This document shows, one piece after another, positions 39,901-53,571 of a stretch of 64,000 nucleotides of DNA; within the stretch, counting starts at the first letter, position 1, and each line of letters begins with the position of its first letter. Location of the stretch: the NCBI RefSeq assembly GCF_015832195.1, contig NC_052017.1, positions 76,013,801-76,077,800 on the forward strand, read 5' to 3'. The notes under the pieces are model-generated. The model was not told the origin of the DNA. It did no database searches and saw only the letters and a program-made list of their open reading frames with translations. This stretch comes from Motacilla alba alba. Taxonomy: Eukaryota > Chordata > Aves > Passeriformes > Motacillidae. A program made the translations under genes and the position numbers.

Positions 39901-41029
39901 CTGATGTCTAATAATCACTATTCGACAGTACTTAGTCAAGCCTAAATATGCTTTTATGTGACCCAAAGTTAACTTACAGATCTAAATTTTTGCTCTTAAA
40001 CACTTTACCTCTAAGTTGGACTTGAATTTGATACTTCCATTAACAAAACAACCACACCCATTAAGAGAAATAAAATTAAGGCCTTGTTAGACCAAATTAT
40101 GAAAAAACTGAATGCAATTTTAGTTCTTGTCATGAAATTTCTTACTATAAATGTCAGATTCTCAATAGGAAAACATGTTAATTTATATTTAATAGTCCAG
40201 TGTCCTTCTGTGACAAAATTTAAAAGGCTAGGGGAAGAAAATATTGTTTTTAAATAGTTCACAAAGACATGTTTCATAAATTTAAAAATTTTCACATTTT
40301 CTCTGAATATGAATATACTCTGAAGCATCAGATATAACTGGGAGCAATAAAATGAACTATTGGTCAGCAAGTTGGCATAAATCCTGTTTCAGGTTAAATG
40401 CAGCAAGGATTTACGTGATGGTGACTTCTTTTCTGATACCTTTTCTGATACCTAAAATACCTAAAAGGAAATTCTAGAGATCTTTGTGTCTGTGTCAGCA
40501 ATGCACTTGATACAATCTACTGTAGGAAACAATTAGTATGGAAAAAAAAATCATAATGTTATAAAATACATAGAAGTGGCTAAAGGTGAGGCAATATGCT
40601 TTAAGAATAATTACTCTGGAATGAAGTTAATAGTATTGTTCCTTTCTTAGGGGATCATTAACATTTTATTTAATGACTGCCTCCAAAACAAGAAGTGCGA
40701 ACAAATGCTTGTAAAGTATTTTCAGATATTTTGCCTAGAAACATGGCCTGGAATATAATTTGAAAAGTGATAGCCCAGCCCTGAAGTTTGAAACAATTGC
40801 AGTGTAATAAATAGGAGAAAATAAAGTTCTGCTTTTTAAAATTAGAAACAATCACATTTTTAAAAAGTCAACCATATCAGCAGAAAAGGTAGAGAAAGAC
40901 AATGCTTACCTTCCTGTCCAAGTCAGGTGTTACTATCTCTATATTCTGTTGTAAAATGATTATCACATGCATTGAACTTCAGTCTTTCCATTTGAGTCTT
41001 ATACTATCCAGCCTAGAAAAATGATGGCA

Positions 41030-41176
41030 AAGGGTCAAAATGTTTGCTCTCCTTTGATACCTTGAGTGCCACCAACTTTTCCTCATGTTATTTTTCCCCC
41101 TCTTCTGTTGAGCAGGTGGAGTGACAGAGAGTGACTGGGTGAGTGTCTGGTAGCTAGCCAAGGTCAATCCATCACA
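41030..41176 (-). mobile_element. 5' part of an ERVL-type LTR
   Basis: Read on the minus strand from 41176, it begins TGTGATGG and continues with a TTGACCTTGGCTAGCTACCA segment, a CAGTCACTC segment and a GAAGAGGGGGAAAAATAACATGAGGAA segment at about 41085-41115. I recognise this as the start of a widespread avian ERVL-like LTR. The 81-codon minus frame across it is the usual non-coding read-through. The 3' part of the LTR fades out left of about 41030, so this is a truncated or strongly diverged copy. No internal retroviral genes are seen. Confidence 0.65.
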
Positions 41177-42004
41177 GCCATCAAGCCAGAACAACATTGA
41201 TTTTGATTGCTTCAGGAGAAACATAAATACTTGGCATTGTGATATCTTTAATGACCATCAGAGTAAGAATTTGGTACCCTTTGTTAAATAATTGAAGGAA
41301 GCACAACAGTTTTCTTTTATTTTTTTACTTTTTTCCATCCCCTGCTACTTTTTTCTCTGAAACTCAGCCTCTTAAATCTTTGTCAATACTAATGATGACA
41401 GAGTATATTAAATCTTCCAGACTTTTACAACGTAGTTGTCTGAGAATAGCACATAACTTCAGAAGTTGCTTTTTTCTAAAGAAAGTAGAGTGAATAACCC
41501 ATTGTGATCCCCTGGAAAGTCTGCTGAGTGAAGCAGTGCTGCCCAGTTGTCCATAGGACAACTGCCAATTTTTAATCTCTGCTGTTTTTTCTAATTTATC
41601 TGAATGGTCTAATGTAGCTTTGCAACTGAGGAAGAAGGTACGTGGGAATCTACAATTAGAAATGTCTTTTTTACATAAATAACAAAAGACTGTTCACGTA
41701 AGAAGGAACAAGCAACAGTTATGACCTCTGATATGTCCTAGGTAATACTCTTTGAGTAGAAATGAATTCAGATTAACTTTTACAGAGGACAGAAGCTAAT
41801 CCTGAAGATGACAAGTTTATGAGCTGTGACAAATGAGAATAAAGATACTATTCTTTGCTTTAAGTAATCAGATGGAATACAGCAGTACTCATGACTTGCT
41901 ATGTGATTTTACTCCTGTTTTATGAAAATACTTTAGTCAAAGGCTGAAAGAACTTTGCTAGCAATATATCTGTGTTGATTGAGATGTATCATAACCTTCC
42001 TTTA
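41177..42004. other. Unique DNA between LTR and CR1
   Basis: No gene or repeat recognised. The 65-codon minus frame at 41364-41561 has no family resemblance. Confidence 0.5.
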
Positions 42005-42488
42005 CACAAGAAGGGCATGGACCTGTTGGAGTGAGTCCAGAGTGGGACCATGAAGATGACCCCTCCTATGAGAACAGGCTGAGAGAGATGGACTTGTACA
42101 GCCTGGAGAAGAGAAGACTCCAAGGAAACCTTGCTGCACCCTTCCAGTACTTATAGGAGCTCTACAAGAGAGTAGAGGAGGGACTTTGTAAAAGGGTTTG
42201 TATGCTAGGACAAAGGGCAATGTCTTTAAACTCAAACAGGGTAGATTTAAATTAAATATCAGAAATAGATTCTTTAATGTGAGCACGGAGAGGCACTGGA
42301 ACAGGTTGCACTGGAACAGGTTACACTGGAGAAGTTGTGGATGCCGTATCCCTGGAAGCGTTCAATGCCAGCTTGGATGTGGCTCTGAGTAACCTCGTCT
42401 AGTGGAAGGTGTCCCTGTCCATGGTAGGACCATTGGAACTAGATAATCTTTAAGGTTCCTTCCAAACCAAACCATTGCCTATTCTACA
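42005..42488 (+). mobile_element. CR1 LINE fragment with 3' end
   Basis: The last part of CR1 ORF2 and the 3' untranslated region, in plus orientation. Landmarks are GACCTGTTGGAGTGAGTCCA (42021), CTGAGAGAGATGGACTTGTA (42079), the 'FKLKQGRFKLNIRNRFF' segment in frame from about 42225, and the terminal 'GGAACTAGATAATCTTTAAGG' segment at 42433-42455 before a worn CCATTGCCTATTCTA tail. It contains a tandem duplication of ACTGGAACAGGTT at about 42296-42324. The 94-codon minus frame at 42002-42286 is an antisense shadow. The element is 5'-truncated and decayed. Confidence 0.9.
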
Positions 42489-45400
42489 ACTACTTTAATT
42501 ACTATTTAATTCATATTTTAACATGTAAATTCCCTTTTTATTTAATTCAAAAATAGTTACTTTGCATACCAAGTCCTGTAGCAGACTTGCCCTGTAAACA
42601 CCCAATGCACTACATCTGTACAAGCATGTCCATATCAGGATAGTGCAACAAAACTCGTTTTCACTTTAAAATAATGTAAACACTTTTTAAAAAGGCCACA
42701 TTTTCCTTTTGTACTCATATTTCTTAGTATCGTAGCAAGCAGAAAAAAATATCTCTTGCCATAATTTCGACTCTGGAAGAGTTACATTTGATTTAGCTGT
42801 CAGCTCTAATTGTTGAGAAGCAAGAATATTCTGAAAGAAGCTGGTCAAATCCTAGCTCACACAAAAGAATCCAAAATCAATAAAAGAAAATATGGACATA
42901 AATGAGACATGGCATAGTGAGGTGAGATATCTGGCCTGTTGGCCTTTGGAAAAGAAGAAATAATTTGTATTGGACAAGACTGACATCAAAAAAGGAGTTG
43001 CATCTGATGTATTTGGGAGATGATACTGAACTCTAAATGTCATCAATAAGTTGGGTGAACCGGGAAGAAGAAAAACCGAGAACTCATGAAGTAGATTTTT
43101 TTTAAACAAGAACATCAGTGTAAGGGTTTATATATGAGAAGACAGCAAAAATGAAGAGCTGAGTAATTGAGTAATTTTTTTTTTGTTTTCTTTTATTTGT
43201 GAATTGAGGAACACCTTCTGATATTTTCCTTTCATCCCAGATCTAAGATCCACTGAAAGAATACTTTTCGTTCTGGTATCTGAGATGGGCGCTAAATTCT
43301 TCAATTCTGTTAGGTGTCTTTCATTTTAGAAAACAAAACTTACTTACTTCATCCATTTCACAAATAAGGGAAAGCTGTATTGATTATCAAATCTTTGAAG
43401 AGTGACAGTGAACACTCTAATTGTTGACTGAAAAAGGTTTTTTGCATGTAATTATGTCTGAAGTAACTGCTTTTTAAGAAAAACACAATTCACAAAGTGC
43501 AAAAAGGAAAAACAAAGGGAGAGAATCTTCTCATTTAACATTCCCAAAGCCAAACAATTTTTGTATTGCAAATAAAATTGAGGCAGTGGTTTCATGTTTT
43601 ATTCTTTGTCTCTTAATATGTGTGTTTTCCTCTGAGTGCCTTATTTTGCCTGAGAAGGACACAACATGCCAAAAAAAAGTTTTGTAAAATTAATTCATAT
43701 GTAATCAACAAATACTTTTCTACATAAGGACACTAAGCTAAGTGAATAGTGTGCTTGTGAGTGGAATTTTTAATGTGGGTAGCAACTCAACTTTTCATAA
43801 CAGACTTTGGAATTTTCGAGGTGAAGGTCTTATCAGAGCTCTTTGTGAAATTTCTTTCAGGCTCAGCAGAATATCAATGCAGAAGGATGTTACCCTGTAT
43901 CACTCTTACGTGATCTGAATGTTTTCTGGGTTCTTTGTGTAGAAGGGGGTTAAAGCCATAGAGCAGAACTGGGAAAATAAGTTACCTTGCTTTCAGCTTA
44001 AGAATTGGTGAAAGTATCAAAGAATGAGTTGAAGGACACTCTCAAAGACTGGTAGAGATTGATTCCTGCTCTAAATAGGACACATTGCTTGTAAACTGAA
44101 AGAAGCTGTGCTGTGATGTAAAGAAATAGGAATACTGGAGAAAAATGCTGTAATTTTTTACCACTTCTGAAGGACTTTTGAATAAATGAGTATGAGGCAC
44201 TTTGCTCTTTTCCAAGAATTTCTTGCTGATGTTTAGATCACCTTGTGTCTTAGACCTCAAACAGTGATTACAAAGTAGCTTTAAAACCAAAAATTCCTTT
44301 GTATCATCAGAAACTTCAAGAAGAAGGATTTTCAATCCTTAAATGAAATGAAAAATTAATTTGAAGTGAATTTTCCAGTACATTTATTCCATCTAGAAGA
44401 ATAGTAATTAGCATTGCTTTTTATGACCAGGCTTTTTATTTTATACTGCATGTTTTTCACAGATAAGTATTTTTGTGGTGGAATGCAAACAAAATGCTTT
44501 GTATTATCCTACTACATGGAAGATGTTTTGTGCTGTGATCCTAAACTGAAGTTGAGACTAAAATTTTTTCATTTTTAGTTGGTCAAGTTGCATTTCCATG
44601 TCAACCATTCCACCCTCATCTTCCTTTCCATCTGTTTTCCCACTCTTTCATCTACTTCTACCACCTAAAATGCAGCAATGGGAAACTTTCCTTTAAAAAA
44701 AAGGAAAAAAAATCCCCAAACTGAACCATAAAAAAGTGGTAAAGTAGATCAGTTAAGAAAACAATAACTTCTTTAAGGCTTTTTCTGTGCTTTGTCCAAA
44801 AGAAGTCAGCATTGTGAAATCTAGGATGGCATTAGGTAATAAAAATAATTCTGGTGTATCTCTAAAACTGAACAATGGTGAAAGCTACAATTGTTTCTAA
44901 GAAATGTGGAAATGCAGAAAATAATGTGTCTTATGCAGACACAATTAAACCATACAACAGTGTGATCCATGGTCACACATTCACAAGTTATTTGATTAAG
45001 GTGGAAAGACAACTAGTTTTGTTTGCTGATATTTACCTATGAAAGACACATCTTCTGGTGGTGCTGGATTTGAAAGAAATGGCTTTGTGTATTACCAACA
45101 GACTCTTAGTACCTCTTTTAGTTACAAAAAAATATGACAGATCTGGCTGAAAAAGAGCATAATTTTGTTTCATGTCAGTGATGCTTCCTAAAAACCTATC
45201 AAAATATTAGAGACTGTTTTATGTTGAAGTATAGGTTAAAAATTTCAAACCAGCAATGAAAGCACAGAGAGAATATGAATAAGATTTGTGATCATAGACT
45301 AAAACTGATATGTTTGACTTTGCAAGAAATTACTCCATCTATAAATTACCAGAGAACTATAATGAATATTTGCTTACAGTTAATTGCTCAATTTCTATAA

Positions 45401-46451
45401 TACACAATAGAGGGAAGTACAAAAGAGATTCTTCATTTGTTCTTGAAGGTTGTGTAATCAAACTTTTCAATCATTTTTCCCCTCCTGCTTAAACAGTTAC
45501 AAATTTGCAGGAGATATTTCATTTTGAAAGCATTGAATGCCACAAAATAATGAGACATGCCCCTACACAATGATTATACTTTGGAGATAAAGATATTTTA
45601 AACTATAACTCATGTAATAGAAGTTATATTCTTTCATTGAAAGGTACTTACCCAGAGACTCTTTTGGCAATGAAGTAATTTTCTTATTTTTATTTTTTTT
45701 CCTGACTTTTAAAATTAAGAAAATTTTACTTTTATAGTTATTACTGAAATGTAAAATACGGTGGATTTCATACAGAGGTTATAGTCATGTTTCAAAATGT
45801 CACTTGTTACCAAAAAAACCCTCCACAAAGCAACCCCATTTTTTTTACACTTTATTGGCAGGGTACATTACAAGAAATATATCAAATTTCAAGTGAATGA
45901 AAATATTTCCTTAGGCAGCATGAAAACTGGTCTGGGTGGGTCACTGTCACAGGTAATAACACCTAGTAGATTTCCAAGTAGGTATGAGGATGTGTGTGAG
46001 TGAAAGCAAAAAAAGCTCTGCCAGTCTTTGTGTGGAGAGTGATAAATTTGGGCATCACTGGTATCTGGAAGAGATTACAGCTGTAGAACTATGTGTTGGA
46101 TGCATTATGAGGACCTCCCAAGCATTACTTTCTGAAATTATTCTGTATTATTAATTTTTTTCAGTACTATATGCATTATTGATCTTTCCCGTACTGCACG
46201 TCTCACATCCCAGCTTTTATGGAAATAAGTGTTAGAATTGGCGTTACTACTGACTGAGCTAGATGGTATCTTATGTGAAATGGGTTGTTGCTCTGCTGGT
46301 TTATTAATAGATTGGTATTCTTATAAACAGAATAGAAAATGTCTCCTAAACCAGACTTTGCACATCTCATGGTGGTTTTTCCTTGCCCTAGTCTTCCAAA
46401 GATGTAAGACATGATGATATTTTTAAGACGATTAGCTAATTTTCTCTCTGT

Positions 46452-46475
46452 AATAATAATAATAATAATAATAAT
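46452..46475. repeat. (AAT)8 microsatellite
   Basis: Eight perfect AAT units. Confidence 0.95.
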
Positions 46476-47121
46476 TTGATGGTCACAACAAAAAATCTAA
46501 GAATGAGAGCTCAACATAATATGATACAAAAATATTAGAGTGTATATTTTGTATTTTAAGAATTCTACATCATATTATCATCTTTGTTCTTGTTTTAAAG
46601 TTTGTCAGGTACCAAAACTCAAAAAGATCCAGAATTTACTTCATGCCGTATGGTTGTAAATTACCAAAGTGGATGACTTTTTGAATATTAGATTGATATT
46701 TAGTGAATTTGAGGTTTACATTTGATTGAAAGAGATACGTTTACCAAATATGTCTCTGTAGTTGATTTGTTTTGGAAAGATTTTCTCCCTGTCCATCATT
46801 AATTTATCTAACTTGAAGATGTATAGGGCACCTGATTAGTTGATTTCATTTAATGGTAGAGGTTGCACTGGAGAGGACATAAATACTTTGGTAGACAAAA
46901 TTTTACACTCTCCAGCTTTTCAGGCATCCCTTTTTTTCTTGGTCTGCAACTATGTGAAATGTAGGGACTATCTGGCAGTACTGAGTACAAAAGACTTGAT
47001 TGCAGTTCTCCTTATAGCTGGAAATAGAGTTCTCAAATCTCCTCTGAATATTCATGGAATAGAGATTGTGAGAGATGTTACTGGTTTATAGATAAAAATA
47101 TGGTCTACTTGAATCCTACTA

Positions 47122-47782
47122 TTATTTCAGTTGAAAATTTATAAAAAGTCTTATTTCTTCTATATTCAACACTATGATGGATAGCTTGATTTTCATCTCT
47201 GTTGTCCTTCTCTTTATTTCAGTAATAGAGTGGTAGACAAATAAAAAAAAAATACTTTTAAAAAATGGAAGAAATTTAATATCTAGGTGTTTATCTTGGA
47301 TATTCAGTGTGTACCTGACTGTTTTCTGGTGAAACAGCTCTCCCAACAGCTTAGTTTTCACTGCTGTAAGATTTGTCTGCTCTTCCAGAGTGTTTTTTAT
47401 ATGTTTGCCTGATGGCATCTCCAGATGAAGGTTTCCATTTGCTGTTGCCCTCATTCTCCAGAACTGCCTGCCCACCTGTCTGCAGCTGGGCTTGGTTTTC
47501 CTCACTTCTGCAGTTAGCTGCTCTCACTTTACAAAAGAGTACTGTGTCTCTATGGACCATGACCTGCTTGCACCATACATGCCATGTGGGCAAGAAAAGT
47601 TTTTCATATATATAAACATTTGGAAATATTATCTTTACTATTTTATCAGAGATCTTTGAGAGTGTACTGTGTTCTGAATTAATTTTTGAAATGTAAACTG
47701 AGTAATGAATGTGTTTCTTAATATCACAATGCAATATTATTCCAACATCTTCTTCATAACTGCATTTTATTACATTTAACAA
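47122..47782 (-). other. Overlapping open frames, coding status unclear
   Basis: Two minus-strand frames overlap here: 143 codons (47782-47351) and 127 codons (47505-47122). The overlap at about 47350-47530 is richer in G+C than its flanks. Its downstream end has a possible splice donor (CAG/GTACAC on the minus strand, near 47308-47320), and a weak acceptor (TAACTGCAG) lies near 47510. I recognise no domain in either frame. It could be an exon of a non-coding transcript, an old pseudogene fragment or chance. Confidence 0.15.
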
Positions 47783-48063
47783 AAAAAGGTAATTTTTTAC
47801 TTCTTTTGCTTAATAAAACTAATACCAGAATAGTTTATTTTATTAGACTTCAAAGGATTTTACTCAGAGCTTCAAATAATTTTAATTTAAAATATGAATG
47901 TAAGCCTTTAAAACAATTTTGTGATGTTAATATTTAGATACAATTATGAAAGCATTTTGTTGGCCATTATTACAGTATAGTAATAAAGAGAGCAGTATAT
48001 TACAGTGAGCATGTCAAGCCTAAAAGTGATCGTGAAGCTTTTGATAGACAGAAAAGCAATTTC

Positions 48064-48080
48064 TTTTTTTTTTTTTTTTT
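48064..48080 (+). repeat. Run of 17 T
   Basis: Uninterrupted T run with no element boundary visible next to it. Confidence 0.9.
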
Positions 48081-48654
48081 AATTAGAGGGTTGGTGTTAG
48101 TGTCATAATTGTATATTGTTCTTTCTGATTATTAAAAATTTTACTGCCTCGCTTAAAATGATAATAATAGTGTTAAAAGGAAAACTTCTAAAGTGATTGC
48201 GAGGAGGACCGGGAGAATGCCACCTTCAAATTAGAAGTACTGAAACATAAGTTCAGTTGATTTACCCTTCAGCTAAAATAAGAAGATAACTCAAGATTTG
48301 ATATTAAGTTCTGTGTAGAATACATAATAAAACTAAATATAGAGACAGAATTCTAATTTACATAATCTGTGTGCAGGTTCCTTTTTCTTTCCTGTATATC
48401 AATAGAAAGAGAATGTAATATAGTCAAAATTTATTACTATATTACTATTTCTGCAGTATTGATATTACCTTTCAATTCAGTACAATGTTTAAAATCATTT
48501 CAAACTTGGTTGATTGGGTGGGTTTTTAAAATTTTTCAGATGAACTCTTATATTTAGAATTATAACTTGTATCTCATTGCAAGAATTCTTGTTTAAAATT
48601 TGTCTTTAAAAAAGCCTAAAAGTATTTTGTTTTATATTATACCTAACATTGTGG

Positions 48655-48742
48655 GTTTGACCTTGTTTGGTTTTTGTTTGGGGTTTTTTTGGTGGTTTTT
48701 CTTTGTGGGTTTTTTTTAAATTGTTTGCTTGTTTGTTTTCTT
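48655..48742 (+). repeat. T/G-rich tract
   Basis: C- and A-poor plus-strand tract with GGTTTTTG and TTTG units. The overlapping frames at 48643-48918 are low-complexity products of it. Confidence 0.85.
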
Positions 48743-49324
48743 TTTCCTCCTTTTCCACTTCCTTCAGTAGAAAAATTTGGGGACAAAAGGCAGATAAAAT
48801 AAATAGATGGGAAAAGGTATTTAGAAGTATGAAAAAGCAGAGAGATAAAAATGGTTATGTTAGACATAACCTTTCAGGTTGTAGATGGAAGTCACACAGA
48901 CACAAAACCAATCAGTAATTAAGGCAAGAATCTCAGAGAGAGTTTCAAGTTCTGCACTGAGTCAGAGAGAATAAGGATCAGAACCTGTTTTTTTTTCAAC
49001 TTCTTATTAATTTTAGTTTTCACAGTCTTGTTTTCATACTGTGTGCTCTTTCCATCAAAGTTGTTCTTGCTTCTGGCCTTTTCATTTTATTTAGCATCAT
49101 AATAATTATATAGAGCAATAATCAGGAAAAAGACACAACTTTATATGCCAGTGATTAAGAAATTCCCAAAGTAATTGAGATGCCTATAGAATTTGGCATA
49201 CTGAAAGAGGCACACAACTGTTTGAAATCAGAGTCCTTTGCAGGACACTTTACTGCCTCAACCCCTGTCATTTTCTGGAGTTGCTTCACTTTTGTGCTTA
49301 TTGCAAATATAAAGTTCAGAAACT

Positions 49325-49392
49325 CTTTTTTGTTGTTGTTTTTGGGGGGTTTTCTTGGTTTTTTTGTCTGTTATGTTTTGTGGTTTACTTTC
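49325..49392 (+). repeat. T/G-rich tract
   Basis: TTGTTGTTTTTGGGGGGTTT-type sequence, with the same strand orientation as the other T/G tracts. Confidence 0.85.
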
Positions 49393-52300
49393 CCTTTCTT
49401 TAAAAAAAAGGCTTGAATTTTAGAGCTACCTCAGGATATGGCCAACAACTGGATGTACTAGTTGCTTGCTGTGGTCATAAGCTTTATGTTACAACATACT
49501 GTACTTTAAACAGAAATAAAACCTCCACTAAACCCTATATGCCTATATTGAGTGGACTTCCTGTCTGTCAAAAATTGCTTTTGCTACATGGAAGGTTTTC
49601 TCTTTTGTAAAAGAAATATGTCTAAAATTATAATCTGAGTCCCTAAGAAACATTCCTCCTAAATATTTTTTACCTTCTCATACTTTTCTTTAAAAGAAGT
49701 TCTTCTCTGACTAGCACAGCCTACTCAACAAAGACTGAGAAAACAAAACCAGCGTAGGAGCAATCACGGCTTACCTGTGATTCTGCTGTAACTAGATAGT
49801 GTGCTACACTTACCATCCAAATGTTTCTAACTACTGAATTATTTTATTTATCCCTGAAGAGCAAAGAACAATAAATTAGCTACTTTACTAATCATGACTG
49901 TGACCTGTGAATGAGGCCTCAGCCTTAGCTGACTGCTAATAGTCAGCTCAAGTTTTTAAATATTTCCATTTTTTTATTATGACACTTCAATAATAAGAGC
50001 AGCAAATAAATTATTTTTTTTACCTTAATCTGCATTAAGCTACAACTTTGTGCCTACCCTCCAGTGAAGCAAGAAAACAATCATATGAGGAGCATGAAAA
50101 CCAGCTTCCAGCACAGCAGCCAACGAAAAGAGAATGGTTTACACTGCCAGAGGGAAGTGTTTGGATTGCTTGGTTCTTACTGTGGAGAGCTGGGGATTTT
50201 TGCTTGAATTTTGTTTTGTTTGCTTTTGAGAAAAGCACTTGTGCTTGAGAATGAACAAATTGTATGACTATAGAACTTGCTGGCAATGGGTAGCAGTTCT
50301 ACAGGCAGAGCTCAGATAAGTAGAAAAAAATTCAATAAGGCTTTCTATTGAGATGTTTGTGTTTGCTTGGAATTCTGTGCATGTCTGGTTTTGTTTCAGT
50401 TTCAAGGAGGCTTATTTTATGTAACGGAACTTCTGCCTGAGGATTCAAAGATCATAGAGTAATGAAACTTATAGATCATTTGTGATAGGAAGAAAAATCA
50501 CTGAGTTCAGAGTCTCAAATTGCCTTGTTTTCCAAGCTGTGGGTGGAAAACAATAGGCATTTCTACCCTTTCTTTATCAGTAAAATGAAGAGATGAAAAT
50601 CAGCTTCTGCCAACATTGGGGAAAGCCAATTTAGTGTTTCAATTCTCCAGTTCCTGTAGGGTATTTCATTTTGCTGTTGCTGTAAAGCCCCAGTCTTTCT
50701 GGAAAATTATAAATAGTTTTGTAGTTGATTTTAAGCTACTGATTTTTTTTTAAATTTTTACTTTCTGTAATGCTTGATCTGCTATTAAAACTAGTTGTCT
50801 TCCAGTTATGAACCATTTCATATCATTGTCTTGCATCCTGCCTCATCTGAACTGTTCCTTGTTTTTTAAATTAATGTAGTTCGAAGTAGCTTTTGAGCAT
50901 TCTTTTTGTACCTGTTTACTCAGAACAGCAAAATATTTAATCTCTAAATTGAATTTACCACCAGAACAGAGACCAAAGATTGGGACTGTTGAAGTCATCA
51001 TCATCAATATCCAGAGCTAGCTGGGCACACAGAAGGGGTCTCTGCGCTGAATGGAACATGTCAGTAACATGGAGGGCTGTGATAGGAAATAACTATTGCA
51101 AGGAAATTGAGCTGTAAGTTGCTCCAGTGCAGCCTCCTGAGGGTGGGTTCCTGCTGCATGAAATGAGGGCAAATTTTGCACAATGCTGGGGGCTGAGTGA
51201 TCAGTCATGGGCACCAGGGTACATGTTGCAGAGCTCTAAGAAGATAGCTGCTTGTATAACTAATTTCAGCTTCCTGTTCATAGTAATGGAATTTAAAGCC
51301 AATGAAGGCCATCCAGGAGGCTGTTACAGAGTGATGGTGTGTTGTAGTAGCATGCAGGATTACTTCTATAAAGGAAAGTATTGTGAAATTCAGGGCTTCA
51401 TGAAAATAATAGTATCATGTTTAAACATGTCAGTGTTCTCTTGAGCTAGTGCTGACACAGTTTGCTAGCTATTTAGACACTCAAGCTCACATAAGTAGAC
51501 TTTCAAAGCAACACAGATCCCTGAAATTCTGAAAGAATCCATATACAAACCAGGCAGAAGATACTCTTACTTTCTATAATGCACTTGGATTTAGAATAAA
51601 GGCTTATATATGCTCTGAAATTTAATGAAAAAGACCTAGATTGTTCACAGTTCCTTGTCAAAAAAAAAAAAAGAAAAAGAAAAAGTATTTAATGGATTTG
51701 ATTTGCTGTATTTTTTGCCATCATCTATGTTTTCTACACCAGCCAAGGTAACTAAAGAAAAGAAGGGAGGGAAAAAAAGGCAATGTTTTCGACATAAATG
51801 TTGTTTTTATCCATGTTTGGAAAAAGCACTTATGCTTTTTAGGAACCACTGAAATAGTAATACTGGACGTTGTTCTTTCAGAAGAAAAACTTTCCATTCA
51901 GTTTTGCAATTTTCTTTTTTTCCAATAGACAGCCAATACTTTGCATGACTGTTGCTTAGAAAACAAAGCTGGTTTTTAGTCAGAACTAATTAATTTCATT
52001 TGATCATGTTGTCTCCTGGCCATTCTCATGATAAAATACTGGATCTTTAAAGATAACCTCTTTAGTTTGAACTGTAGATGTGTTTTGTGACAATGACTGA
52101 ATTATTCCCAGTGATGAGTTGTGGAGCAAGTGGTAGTAAAAGCAGACACAGTATTTTGAAAGTTTGCCGAAGACCTTTGTAGAAGCAGTATATTACATCT
52201 TACTCATGCTCCTCATATGATTCAGCTTGCACTTTATGTTCCTTTCTTGAGGAAACAAAAATAATGTGTTATGGAGATACAGATATTTTTTTAGACATTG

Positions 52301-53571
52301 CATTAAATTTTTAAGTTAGCACACTTCTGGGAGTTTGTGCTGACTAGCAATGAGGTGGAAACAAGTTTTATTATGCTTTTGTAATCAATATAATATGTAT
52401 TTTTATAATGTGTACAATACATAGAGTTCTTGTTCCATTTTCCTGAATCATATGTCTCCTAAAAGAACTTTTCTCTTAGGAAATGCTCTTTCTCCAACTG
52501 GGTGATTATCCTTGCCAGTCTTTGAGGCTTTAGTGTCTACAGTAAGGCCTGTAGTAATATTCTGTATATGTCGCATGTTATTTGGCATATAATCAAGCTT
52601 TAGTATTTCAATGCTGCAATAAGAGATCTTTAGATGTAGATGATTAACCTTTGTGTGTGGCTCTTCACAACATTAAGCAGTGAATGTTTATAATGATTAA
52701 TTATGTTTTTTCCTTTAAAAAATTGACAATAATCTAGACATTTTCCTCCCTCTGCTCCATCAGTAACATGATACAGTTATTGTATTGTATCTGAAGAAAA
52801 AGCCACAGCATTTAAACAGCACAGTGAAAATGCTTCATCTGAGCAAACAATATGTTCATGATGCTAATACATTGTTTTCTCTGTTCGGTTTCGGTGTTTC
52901 AGACTGTTAATTACATTAATTACCCAAAATGAGTTTTCAGTTGAAATCCTGATTGTCAAATCTAATTTGATTTTAATTGGTAACTGCTCTGACAGGATAG
53001 ACTGGTAACTTCAAATAATTTTGTTATTTTCTCTCTAAATTGGGAAGTTTTAGAAGCCTCTTTGGATATCTGTTTTAAAGTATATAGATTGAGTATTTTA
53101 GCAGTAATATTAACTTTTCTGTTCTGCTGACAAAATCTGTGGCTTTATTCCAAAAACTTTGGTTACTTTATTAATGAGGACACCTACCAATCACAAAACA
53201 CTAAGGCTGACAATTTTTGTATGGACTGATGACCCTATTTTTATAGAGTTGGATTATGATTACCTTTTCAATATTGTTGATGAGCACTGAAGAGGGTTTT
53301 TCAGGAAAAAACAAACACATACTCCTTGATTGAATCATAGTCTGACTCCCTGTAAATGTGTTGTTCTGCAAAGTTACAATATGGTTTTGGCCTGTCTGTC
53401 TTGTGTAATGAGCTTCCTTCAGAAATCTCTGAAACATTGGTGATACACAAGCTTATTAACCTGGGGAGGAGGTAAACTGCTTTATATTGAAATGTGCCTG
53501 CAGTGGTCTCCCATTTGAAAAGTTAGAAGTGTGTGAGGCTGTGATTTTGCTGAATAACATTTGTAAGAAAG

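Larger units (their letters stand above)
30960..41029. other. Gene-free unique DNA, about 10 kb
   Basis: No gene can be supported. It includes a perfect hairpin at 32497-32525, an unclassified GC-richer block at 34540-35100, a T/G tract at 35818-35894, a short palindrome at 36891-36907 and a duplicated word at 40430-40452. The 125-codon minus frame at 35118-35495 and the 119-codon minus frame at 40011-40370 show no recognisable domain, and their composition matches the background. Confidence 0.5.
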
